Assembly (NCBI GenBank): GCA_050945275.1
Contig: JBMNSQ010000068.1
Coordinates: forward strand, 1 to 9,023
Length of the DNA: 9,023 nt
Direction of reading: 5' to 3'
Source: JAAYWY01 sp050945275
GTDB lineage: Bacteria > Bacillota > DTU030 > DUMP01
Shown: one piece after another, positions 1 through 5,672 of the stretch
How the letters are laid out: each line of letters starts with the position of its first letter
Position numbering within the stretch: position 1 is the first letter of the stretch
Position numbers and translations under genes: made by a program
The notes under the pieces: model-generated
Databases searched by the model: none
What the model was told of the DNA's origin: nothing
Seen by the model: only the letters and a program-made list of their open reading frames with translations

Positions 1-9
1 CTTTTTCAT
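1..9 (-). CDS. 5' end of a leftward gene cut by the window edge (Met-Lys-Lys...)
   Basis: On the minus strand an ATG at 9..7 is followed by two lysine codons before the window ends. An AGAGGAG Shine-Dalgarno sequence lies at 24..18, eight bases upstream, which is good spacing. A Met-Lys-Lys start is common for exported proteins and lipoproteins, but three codons do not identify a product. The Pho-box-like repeats upstream suggest a phosphate-starvation gene such as a phosphate-binding protein; that is inference only. Confidence 0.5.
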
Positions 10-42
10 TGTTGACACTCCTCTCTTAATTAGGGTATCTAA

Positions 43-48
43 AGTATA
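43..48 (-). promoter_or_regulatory. -10 box of the leftward gene
   Basis: Minus-strand TATACT at 48..43 lies 33 bases upstream of the leftward ATG. No good TTGACA-like -35 is present at 17 bp; the nearest candidate is TTCACA at 74..69, with 20-bp spacing. A poor -35 would suit an activator-dependent promoter, which fits the TTCACC repeats just upstream. Confidence 0.4.
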
Positions 49-59
49 ACCCTGTTATA
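45..59. promoter_or_regulatory. Palindrome TATAAC-CCT-GTTATA, operator candidate
   Basis: TATAAC (45-50) and GTTATA (54-59) form a perfect inverted repeat with a 3-base centre. It overlaps the -10 box of the leftward gene, a position where a dimeric repressor would block RNA polymerase. The binding protein is unknown. The chance of a 6-3-6 repeat arising in AT-rich promoter DNA is not negligible. Confidence 0.35.
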
Positions 60-68
60 TGAGGGAAT

Positions 69-96
69 TGTGAAGAACGGGTGAAGAAAGGGTGAA
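69..96 (-). promoter_or_regulatory. Three TTCAC(C/A) direct repeats, 11 bp apart (Pho-box-like)
   Basis: Read on the minus strand, TTCACC (96..91), TTCACC (85..80) and TTCACA (74..69) are spaced exactly 11 bp, one helical turn, and lie just upstream of the -10 box at 48..43. PhoP-type response regulators in Firmicutes bind tandem TT(A/T/C)ACA hexamers separated by about five bases in this position. The repeats are seen directly; assignment to PhoP is inferred from spacing, consensus and location. Confidence 0.45.
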
Positions 97-206
97 AATA
101 CGTCGGGGCCGAGCATAAGGCTTTTCTTTATATGTAGAGAATAAGGTGAGGGTGGGAGCAATAAGATACAATAGAACTTTACGAGGGTCTCGGCGTTCTC
201 TCGCTG

Positions 207-212
207 TATAAT
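207..212 (+). promoter_or_regulatory. Possible -10 box for the M1 peptidase gene
   Basis: A perfect TATAAT lies about 100 bases upstream of the chosen GTG start at 310. No recognisable -35 hexamer is found 16-18 bases upstream, so this is a weak call. I see no gene between about 25 and 309. That stretch holds the leftward regulatory region and the presumed leader of the peptidase gene. Confidence 0.3.
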
Positions 213-297
213 GCGCCGCTATAAGAAGCGCCTTCGACCCTAGTTGTATTGGCACTTAGTTAATATGCTGTTTTTTATTGCTCAGGTGGTAGTTATC

Positions 298-302
298 GGA
301 GG
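298..302 (+). promoter_or_regulatory. Ribosome binding site that sets the M1 peptidase start
   Basis: GGAGG lies seven bases before the in-frame GTG at 310. The upstream in-frame TTG (244) and ATG (265) lack a comparable site, so this site decides the start. Confidence 0.75.
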
Positions 303-309
303 TGGAGCT

Positions 310-1758
310 GTGCTAACTCGGCGCAAACAGCGGCTAGCTATCGCTGCAGCGGTAGTGGCGCTATTGGTAATGGCGGTTTTTATCTATCAAGTCAGCTGGC
401 AAGTGGAGGGTTCGGTGTTGCCGGAGCCGGTGGTTCCGACTGTGGACGGGTTTGTGCCGGCGGTTTATGATATAGATGTTGTGCTTGACCCTCAGTCGGG
501 TACAGTAACTGGCCGTAGCCGGGTGGAGTATACCAACAACCAATCGATATCGCTGCCGGAATTATATTTTCACTTGTATCCCAATGCTGCTGTTTTTAGC
601 CAAGATGTTGCGCGTCCAGGTCGATTAGAAGTAACGGCAGTGACTGTTGCCAATAGACCGCTTTCTTATAGAGTGGACGGTACGCTTCTTAAGGTTGAAC
701 TGAACGCTGATTTGTTGCCACAAGAACAGGTGGTACTAAACCTTAACTGGCAACTTACTGTGCCGGATTATGCCGGGCGACTGGGCGAAAATGATGGTAT
801 TATAAGTCTGGGAAATTGGTACCCAGTGCTGGCAGTGTATGATGCTACCGGTTGGAATTTAGATCCGTATTATGATTGGGGCGACCCCTTTTACAGCGAG
901 GTGGGGCGTTACCGGGTAAAATTAACCCTTCCTGACAAGTACCGAGTTGCAGCTACGGGCAATCTTCGCCTGCGCCGCCGCTTGCCTGGACGCCAAAAAG
1001 AGTTAGTGTGGGATACGTCGCTAGTCCGGGATTTTGCCTTGGTTATAAGCAGCGACTTTAGAGCGCTAGAACAACAGGTGGATAAAACGATGGTGCGTTC
1101 GGTATTCCCTCGCTCCGACAAAGCAGGGGGACAACGAGCGCTGGTAGCAGGTGCTGAAGCGGTAAACTTTTTTAATAAAACTTTTGGCCCATATCCTTAT
1201 GACCAGCTTACCCTGGCCGCTACCGGCTTTTATTATGGTGGGATGGAGTATCCCAACATTGTGTTTCTAGCGCGGCAATTTTATGGTCCGACCGATGTTG
1301 ACCTGCTCGATTACATAACCGTTCACGAAACAGCCCATCAGTGGTGGTACGGCGTGGTGGGCAATAATCAGATTACAGAAGCGTGGTTAGATGAAGGGCT
1401 CACCGAATTTAGCACCGTCTTGTTTTTTGAGAAGGTACGAAGAGGCGGCCATGACGAAGCCCGGTCTCTCATAAATTTGTATCAGGCCTACAAACAAGCC
1501 AACGGCGACGGAGAGATACTTAGGCCGCTAAACGAGTTCCCCAGTGATTTGGCCTACAATGCTTTGGTTTATGGCAAAGGTTGTTTGCTGTTTCTTGAGT
1601 TGCGCGAGGTAATCGGTGAAGAGCTACTACTTGAAGTACTGCAAACATACTATAAGCGGTTCGCTTATAAGGTGGCGACCAGTGATGACTTTATTCAAGT
1701 AGCAACAGAAGTTAGCGGCCGAGATTTAGTGCCCTTTTTTCAGAAGTGGCTGCACTAA
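310..1758 (+). CDS. Membrane-anchored M1 family zinc metallopeptidase (aminopeptidase)
   Basis: The 482-residue protein should remove N-terminal residues from peptides outside the membrane. With the GTG start at 310 the N-terminus is Arg/Lys-rich, followed by a hydrophobic helix at about residues 9-27: a signal anchor or uncleaved signal sequence. A beta-rich domain then leads into a gluzincin catalytic domain. The substrate-binding motif is GGMEYPN (residues 310-316, equivalent to GAMEN). The zinc site is HETAH (His339, His343) with the third ligand Glu362 exactly 19 residues after the second His, in WLDEG. The likely catalytic Tyr421 lies in VYGKG. The protein ends just after the catalytic domain (FFQKWLH), so it lacks the long C-terminal helical domain of 800-900-residue aminopeptidase N and resembles the short bacterial M1 group. 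It stands alone: perR follows about 100 bp later with its own promoter. The natural substrate is unknown. Confidence 0.93.
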   Translation: MLTRRKQRLAIAAAVVALLVMAVFIYQVSWQVEGSVLPEPVVPTVDGFVPAVYDIDVVLDPQSGTVTGRSRVEYTNNQSISLPELYFHLYPNAAVFSQDVARPGRLEVTAVTVANRPLSYRVDGTLLKVELNADLLPQEQVVLNLNWQLTVPDYAGRLGENDGIISLGNWYPVLAVYDATGWNLDPYYDWGDPFYSEVGRYRVKLTLPDKYRVAATGNLRLRRRLPGRQKELVWDTSLVRDFALVISSDFRALEQQVDKTMVRSVFPRSDKAGGQRALVAGAEAVNFFNKTFGPYPYDQLTLAATGFYYGGMEYPNIVFLARQFYGPTDVDLLDYITVHETAHQWWYGVVGNNQITEAWLDEGLTEFSTVLFFEKVRRGGHDEARSLINLYQAYKQANGDGEILRPLNEFPSDLAYNALVYGKGCLLFLELREVIGEELLLEVLQTYYKRFAYKVATSDDFIQVATEVSGRDLVPFFQKWLH

Positions 1759-1793
1759 GTGATCAGGTTCGTTCGTTTCATCCGGCCTAGAAG

Positions 1794-1821
1794 TTTACTT
1801 ATTTCGCTAAAGTGGTATAAT
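1794..1821 (+). promoter_or_regulatory. Promoter of the perR-like gene
   Basis: TTTACT (1794-1799) and TATAAT (1816-1821) are separated by 16 bases. A TG at 1813-1814 makes an extended -10. Transcription would start near 1828, inside the palindrome at 1825-1837. Confidence 0.65.
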
Positions 1822-1824
1822 ATT

Positions 1825-1837
1825 AATAACGGTTATT
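1825..1837. promoter_or_regulatory. Palindromic operator candidate at the perR-like promoter
   Basis: AATAAC and GTTATT flank a single central G (1831), giving a perfect 6-1-6 inverted repeat over the predicted transcription start; a further GTTATT half-site follows at 1839-1844. A second reading, 1815-1829, matches 11 of the 14 defined positions of the Bacillus PerR box (TTATAATNATTATAA) and overlaps the -10. Either would suit autoregulation, which is common for fur-family genes. Which site is used cannot be told from sequence. Confidence 0.5.
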
Positions 1838-1861
1838 CGTTATTTTAGATGGGGTGAGATA

Positions 1862-2296
1862 GTGGGGGACAAGACAAAAGAAAAAACTCAGAGAAAAACC
1901 CTTAGACGCCGCTCGACACGCCAGCGTCGGGTGATATTGGATGTACTTAGAAGTACAAAGGCCCATCCTACAGCCGACTGGGTGTATGAGCGGGTTCGTG
2001 AGGAGATTCCGAACATTAGTCTTGGCACTGTTTACCGGAACCTAAAATTGCTTCGCGATATGGACGAAGTTATGGAACTTAGTTTTGGTAGCACTTATAG
2101 CCGGTTCGATGGCAATCCTAAGCCACATTACCACTTTAGTTGTGTTGACTGCGGACGGGTGTTGGATGTGGATATCCCTGTGTCCGAAGAGTTGGAGCAG
2201 CAAGTGCGTGAAAAGCATGGCTGGGAAGTATTGTCTCACCGAGTTTTATTCTACGGTCGCTGCAGCGAATGCACAACCCGGCTAAGTAGGCACTAG
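1862..2296 (+). CDS. perR: PerR-type peroxide-sensing repressor (Fur family)
   Basis: This 144-residue Fur-family metalloregulator has an N-terminal winged helix (about residues 14-83, recognition region around SLGTVYRNLK) and a C-terminal dimerisation domain. Aligned by eye with Bacillus PerR, all five regulatory metal ligands are present at matching spacing: His35 (HPTAD), Asp83 (SRFD), His89 and His91 (HYH) and Asp102. The Asp at the last position, where Fur proteins usually have Glu, marks the PerR class, in which Fe(II)-bound histidines are oxidised by peroxide and repression is released. The structural zinc site is Cys94-x2-Cys97 with Cys134-x2-Cys137. The start is GTG with a GGTGA site four bases upstream; the ATG at 1849 opens a two-codon frame. 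The N-terminus is unusually basic. Expected targets are peroxide defence and iron-storage genes. The convergent ferritin-like gene fits that theme functionally, though no shared control is shown. Confidence 0.88.
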   Translation: MGDKTKEKTQRKTLRRRSTRQRRVILDVLRSTKAHPTADWVYERVREEIPNISLGTVYRNLKLLRDMDEVMELSFGSTYSRFDGNPKPHYHFSCVDCGRVLDVDIPVSEELEQQVREKHGWEVLSHRVLFYGRCSECTTRLSRH

Positions 2297-2320
2297 ATCT
2301 AGTTGTTTTCTGCTTAAGTT

Positions 2321-2361
2321 AAAATCCCGCAGGTAGCAGTTTAGCTTACCTGCGGGATTTT
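2321..2361. terminator. Bidirectional terminator between perR and the ferritin-like gene
   Basis: A perfect 15-bp inverted repeat (AAAATCCCGCAGGTA at 2321-2335 and its complement at 2347-2361) surrounds an 11-base loop. The A-run on the left and T-run on the right give a U tail in both directions, as expected between convergent genes. Confidence 0.93.
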
Positions 2362-2375
2362 CTCAGTTTATTAGC

Positions 2376-2714
2376 CTAGTTTTTATCTTTTTTGTCGGAA
2401 TCGGCAGCATAACCAATAGGTGGTCGGCCCGGTGGCATACCAGGTGCACTTGGCATTTGTCCCATCAGTTCCTGGCAATACCGGCGCTGAACGGGATCGA
2501 TCTGACAAATGGCGTGCATAAACTCAGCCACATGGTGCTTCTCGTCGTTCATGGTATGGCAATACAGCTGACGCAACTGGCGATCATCAGTTTCCATAGC
2601 ATAGCCCTGATACTGGTTAATGGCCTGGAGCTCACCAATAAGACTTTCTCGCAGGTTAAATAATCTTTCGTCTGTTACACAGGGCTCCTCCCAGGGCGGG
2701 CGATTCATACCCAT
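2376..2714 (-). CDS. EncFtn-like small ferritin-like protein without an encapsulin tag
   Basis: The 112-residue protein is predicted to be two long helices (about 14-42 and 44-72) with a flexible Pro/Met/Gly-rich tail (85-102) and a charged end. Its acidic and His residues match the encapsulated ferritin pattern E-x29-E-x2-H: Glu28, Glu58 and His61. Tyr35, seven residues after the first Glu, corresponds to the Tyr found there in EncFtn. EncFtn subunits dimerise to build a di-iron ferroxidase site and pack as a ring inside encapsulin shells. Here the C-terminus shows no encapsulin targeting motif (nothing like GSLxIGSL), and no encapsulin gene is in the window. It is also much shorter than rubrerythrin and lacks a rubredoxin domain. 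Four cysteines (12, 52, 70, 80) are unusual for a ferritin. The start is ATG at 2714 with AAGGAGGA six bases upstream. A role in iron handling or oxidative protection is inferred. A generic DUF-type ferritin-like or spore-associated helical protein is the alternative. Confidence 0.75.
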   Translation of the reverse strand: MGMNRPPWEEPCVTDERLFNLRESLIGELQAINQYQGYAMETDDRQLRQLYCHTMNDEKHHVAEFMHAICQIDPVQRRYCQELMGQMPSAPGMPPGRPPIGYAADSDKKDKN

Positions 2715-2798
2715 CTCAAATCCTCCTTGTTATTGAATGAAGAGGTGCTACCCCTGATGCTAGGATATGCAAATTCTGCTCAAATGGGTAGTGGAGGT

Positions 2799-2816
2799 AT
2801 TGCATTACTATACATT
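2799..2816. promoter_or_regulatory. ARG box (ArgR/AhrC operator candidate) before argG
   Basis: The 18 bases ATTGCATTACTATACATT match the ARG-box pattern WNTGNATWWWWATNCANW at every defined position except one W (C at 2808). The site covers the -35 and much of the spacer of the argG promoter, where ArgR with arginine would block transcription. The match was made by eye, and the ArgR gene itself is not in the window. Confidence 0.6.
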
Positions 2817-2828
2817 AGGGTTTATAAT
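2800..2828 (+). promoter_or_regulatory. argGH promoter
   Basis: TTGCAT (2800-2805) and a perfect TATAAT (2823-2828) are 17 bp apart; transcription would begin near 2835, leaving a leader of about 30 bases. The -35 keeps only TTG of the consensus. It is embedded in the ARG-box candidate. Confidence 0.6.
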
Positions 2829-2852
2829 TATAAGAACCAAACTGGCGACTTA

Positions 2853-2858
2853 AGGAGG
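2853..2858 (+). promoter_or_regulatory. Ribosome binding site that sets the argG start
   Basis: AGGAGG lies six bases before the ATG at 2865. The frame stays open back to 2727, but that stretch contains the promoter and operator and has no comparable site, so it is not coding. Confidence 0.9.
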
Positions 2859-2864
2859 AGAACG

Positions 2865-4079
2865 ATGAGTGAGATTAAGAAAGTGGTGTTGGCTTACTCC
2901 GGCGGGCTGGATACGTCAATCATTATTCCCTGGCTTCAGGAAAACTACGGTTGCGAAGTAATAGCCATGGCGGCTGACGTCGGCCAAGGCGAGGAATTAG
3001 ACCCTCTTTACGAGAAAGCCATTCAAACCGGTGCTAGCAAAATTTATATCGAGGATCTAAAGGAAGAGTTTGTACGGGATTATGTATTCCCCCTAATTAA
3101 GGCGGGGGCTATCTATGAGGGTAAATATCATCAGGGTACGTCTATTGCTCGGCCGGTTATTGCTAAGCGGTTGGTGGAAATAGCGTTAGCCGAGCAAGCG
3201 GATGCTATTGTTCACGGCTGTACCGGAAAAGGCAATGACCAAGTGCGGTTTGAGTTTACAGCCAAAGCATTGGCTCCGCAGCTTAAAGTAATTGCTCCTT
3301 GGCGGGAATGGGATATTAAGTCACGAGAGGAAGAAATCGATTATGCCGTAGCTCGCGGCATCCCGGTACCGGTGAGCAAAGAAAAACCTTATAGCATGGA
3401 TCGCAACTTATGGCATATTAGCTACGAAGGTGGCGTGTTGGAGGATCCCGATTTCGAGCCGCCAGAAGATATGTTTCTCCTCACGGTATCACCGGAAAAG
3501 GCACCGGATAAGCCCACTTACGTTACCATTGATTTTGAGCAAGGTGAACCGGTAGCTGTAGATGGAGAAAAGCTTCCCCCGGTACAGCTAATAGAAAAAC
3601 TAAACGATATTGCCGGTGCCAATGGTGTTGGCCGGGTTGATCTGGTGGAAAACCGCCTTGTGGGCATGAAGTCCCGCGGGGTTTACGAGACACCGGGCGG
3701 CACAGTGCTGATGTATGCTCACAAGGAATTGGAGTATCTAACCTTGGACCGCGATACCATGCATTACAAAGAGCTCATCGCAGCCAAATATGCCGAACTT
3801 GTCTACTATGGGTTGTGGTTCACACCGCTTAGAGAAGCGCTCGATGCTTTTGTTAATGTGACCCAACAGCCGGTGACCGGCAGTGTCCGGCTAAAACTAT
3901 ACAAAGGCAGCCTTATCGTCTCTGGTCGCACTTCTCCCAACAGCCTGTACCGGGAAGATTTGGCCACCTTTGGCGCCGACGAAGTATACGATCAACAAGA
4001 TGCGGCCGGGTTTATCAACCTGTACGGTCTACCACTGGCAGTCCAAGGCTGGCTCAAGAATAAGGGGGCCCAAGCATGA
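2865..4079 (+). CDS. argG: Argininosuccinate synthase
   Basis: This 404-residue enzyme joins citrulline and aspartate using ATP (giving AMP and PPi) to form argininosuccinate, the penultimate step of arginine synthesis in the cytoplasm. The N-terminal ATP-pyrophosphatase loop AYSGGLDTS is at residues 10-18. HGCTGKGNDQVRFE (from 117) is the conserved nucleotide/aspartate-binding segment. Further family-typical segments include YEGGVLEDP and a C-terminal SGRTSPNSLY. The length fits the family, which is about 400 residues. The start is ATG at 2865, read from a strong AGGAGG; the protein begins MSEIKKVVLAYSGG as expected. The gene overlaps argH by four bases (ATGA), implying one transcript and coupled translation. 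Repression by ArgR is likely from the ARG box upstream. Confidence 0.98.
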   Translation: MSEIKKVVLAYSGGLDTSIIIPWLQENYGCEVIAMAADVGQGEELDPLYEKAIQTGASKIYIEDLKEEFVRDYVFPLIKAGAIYEGKYHQGTSIARPVIAKRLVEIALAEQADAIVHGCTGKGNDQVRFEFTAKALAPQLKVIAPWREWDIKSREEEIDYAVARGIPVPVSKEKPYSMDRNLWHISYEGGVLEDPDFEPPEDMFLLTVSPEKAPDKPTYVTIDFEQGEPVAVDGEKLPPVQLIEKLNDIAGANGVGRVDLVENRLVGMKSRGVYETPGGTVLMYAHKELEYLTLDRDTMHYKELIAAKYAELVYYGLWFTPLREALDAFVNVTQQPVTGSVRLKLYKGSLIVSGRTSPNSLYREDLATFGADEVYDQQDAAGFINLYGLPLAVQGWLKNKGAQA

Positions 4080-5464
4080 AGCTTTGGGGCGGACGGTTTC
4101 GCGAGCAGACGGCCAAAGAGGTGGAGGAGTTTAATTCCTCCCTCCAGTTTGATTACCGTTTATGGGAACAAGATATTGCCGGAAGCCTGGCTCATGTTAA
4201 CATGCTGGCTCAGGTAGGGATACTTAGCTCTGAGGAAGCACAGACTATTTCTTCTGGCCTTAGCCAAATTCGGGATGAAATCAGCCAGGGCAAGGTCGAT
4301 TTTTCTCCCGAGCATGAAGACATCCATATGTATATCGAGCGCCGACTGATAGAAAAAGTCGGTCCGGTAGGGGGTAAGGTGCATACGGCCCGTAGCCGTA
4401 ATGACCAAGTGGCCCTTGACACTCATTTATATGTACGCCAGCAGGTAGATAAAGTGTTGGGTTTAATTACCGCGCTAGAGAAAGAACTTGTCAAAAAGGC
4501 CGAGGCTCATCTAGATGTAATTATGCCCGGCTACACCCATTTGCAGCATGCTCAACCGGTGCTGCTGGCGCACCATTTGCTAGCTTATGTGCATATGTTA
4601 GAGCGTGACCGGCAGCGCTTTATCGGTTGTCGTAAGCACGCTGATATCATGCCGCTGGGAGCGGGAGCCTTGGCGGGAACAAGTTTTTCCATTGACCGGC
4701 AGCAAGTAGCCAACGAGCTGGGTTTTGCTACCGTTTATGCTAATAGCCTCGATGCCGTCAGTGACCGTGATTATATCTTAGAATTTTTGTCGGCTGCATC
4801 CATTTGTTTGATGCATCTATCTCGCTTAGCCGAAGAGCTTATACTTTGGTCCAGTCAAGAGTTTGGCTTTATTGAGCTAGACGACTCCTACAGTACCGGT
4901 TCCAGCATGATGCCGCAAAAAAAGAACCCTGATGTACCGGAGCTAGTGCGAGGAAAAGCTGGCCGGGTAGCTGGTCACCTAATGGCCCTTCTTATGACCA
5001 TGAAAGGGCTACCCTTGGCTTACAATAAGGATCTGCAAGAAGACAAAGAGGCCTTGTTTGATACCGTAGATACGTTAACGGCTTGCCTTAGCATCTTTAG
5101 CGGCCTTATTGCCACTACCCGGATAAACAGAGCCCGTATGCGCCAAGCTGCGTACGATGATTTTTCCACCGCTACCGATATCGCCGATTACTTGGCCAAA
5201 CAAGGTTTAGCGTTTCGCCAGGCTCATGCCGTTGTAGGCAAGTTAGTACAGTATTGTTTAGACCGTGGGAAAAAGTTAGAGGATCTTACCTTAGAAGAAC
5301 TGCAGCTGGCTTCACCCTTGTTTACCCCCGATGTTCTATCTGTTCTTACTCCGGAAGCGGCTGTGGCCGCTCGCACTTCTTATGGCGGTACAGCGCCTGA
5401 TCAAGTACGGATACAATTAGCCCAGGTTAAAGAAATCTTACAATCCCGGAAAATTGGTGGATAG
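4076..5464 (+). CDS. argH: Argininosuccinate lyase
   Basis: This 462-residue member of the fumarase/aspartase superfamily cleaves argininosuccinate to arginine and fumarate, the last step of the pathway; it normally acts as a cytoplasmic homotetramer whose active sites are built from three subunits. Visible motifs are HTARSRNDQ (103-111), YTHLQHAQP (153-161, with Thr154 and catalytic His155), and the superfamily signature GSSMMPQKKNPD (275-286), which carries the catalytic serine. Length is normal, with no extra N-acetyltransferase domain of the kind fused in some bacteria. The start ATG shares the ATGA overlap with the argG stop and has only a weak GGGGG site, so translational coupling to argG is likely. 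The gene ends in TAG at 5464. The MITE-like element begins at once after the stop, and the terminator lies some 170 bases further on. Confidence 0.98.
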   Translation: MKLWGGRFREQTAKEVEEFNSSLQFDYRLWEQDIAGSLAHVNMLAQVGILSSEEAQTISSGLSQIRDEISQGKVDFSPEHEDIHMYIERRLIEKVGPVGGKVHTARSRNDQVALDTHLYVRQQVDKVLGLITALEKELVKKAEAHLDVIMPGYTHLQHAQPVLLAHHLLAYVHMLERDRQRFIGCRKHADIMPLGAGALAGTSFSIDRQQVANELGFATVYANSLDAVSDRDYILEFLSAASICLMHLSRLAEELILWSSQEFGFIELDDSYSTGSSMMPQKKNPDVPELVRGKAGRVAGHLMALLMTMKGLPLAYNKDLQEDKEALFDTVDTLTACLSIFSGLIATTRINRARMRQAAYDDFSTATDIADYLAKQGLAFRQAHAVVGKLVQYCLDRGKKLEDLTLEELQLASPLFTPDVLSVLTPEAAVAARTSYGGTAPDQVRIQLAQVKEILQSRKIGG

Positions 5465-5594
5465 AGGCGGGCTGTGTGTGGCCCCCTTTTCCCCTTATTT
5501 TGCGGGACGAAGCAGAGCCCGTCCCCTACGCTAAGGGCGGCAACACTTTTTGTGTGAGGGCCTGTATCCGAAGGAGGGCCTCCGTGCCCGCCCA
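5464..5594. mobile_element. MITE-like or dispersed intergenic element with imperfect terminal inverted repeats
   Basis: The ends are imperfect inverted repeats. The left has GGCGGGC (5466-5472), seven bases, then GGCCCCCTT; the right end, on the complement, has GGCGGGC (5592..5586), five bases, then GGCCCTCCTT. Inside are a GGGACG/CGTCCC hairpin (5504-5509 with 5520-5525) and a small ACAC/GTGT hairpin around T5 (5543-5555). No protein is plausible here. The C/G-run-rich composition differs from the flanking coding DNA. It may be a non-autonomous mobile repeat; copies elsewhere in the genome would be needed to confirm this. Confidence 0.45.
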
Positions 5595-5636
5595 ATTTGC
5601 GGATTAAAGAAGTTTTACAGTCCAGGCAAACTTGAT

Positions 5637-5663
5637 AAACCCCTGCCAACCGGCAGGGGTTTT
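5637..5663 (+). terminator. Rho-independent terminator of argGH
   Basis: AAACCCCTGCC (5637-5647) pairs perfectly with GGCAGGGGTTT (5652-5662) around a 4-base AACC loop and ends in TTTT. The stem is very stable. It lies about 170 bases after the argH stop and 98 before the next gene. It could also act as an attenuator for the transporter operon if that operon's promoter is upstream, but no antiterminator is evident. Confidence 0.88.
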
Positions 5664-5672
5664 GTCACAAAA

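Noticed and set aside
101..130. Weak GAGC/GCTT hairpin followed by TTTTCTTT as a possible terminator
   Set aside because: The stem is only three or four base pairs and no gene ends upstream of it on the plus strand.
2727..2864. Upstream extension of the argG frame to a TTG at 2727
   Set aside because: The extension covers the promoter and ARG-box candidate, lacks a suitable ribosome binding site, and argininosuccinate synthases begin near the AYSGGLDTS motif as they do from the ATG at 2865.
4160..4426. Antisense frames inside argH (88 and 70 codons)
   Set aside because: They are shadow frames of a strongly conserved gene and show no ribosome binding site or recognisable sequence.
5401..5649. 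Minus-strand frame of 82 codons over the argH end and the intergenic region
   Set aside because: It runs antisense through the argH 3' end and the MITE-like hairpins and has no domain-like sequence. It is better explained as chance translation of a repeat.
5637..5663. Terminator as the expression platform of a TPP or guanidine riboswitch for the importer
   Set aside because: NMT1-type importers can be under such riboswitches, but I could not find the conserved TPP (CUGAGA) or ykkC core upstream. A plain argGH terminator explains it.
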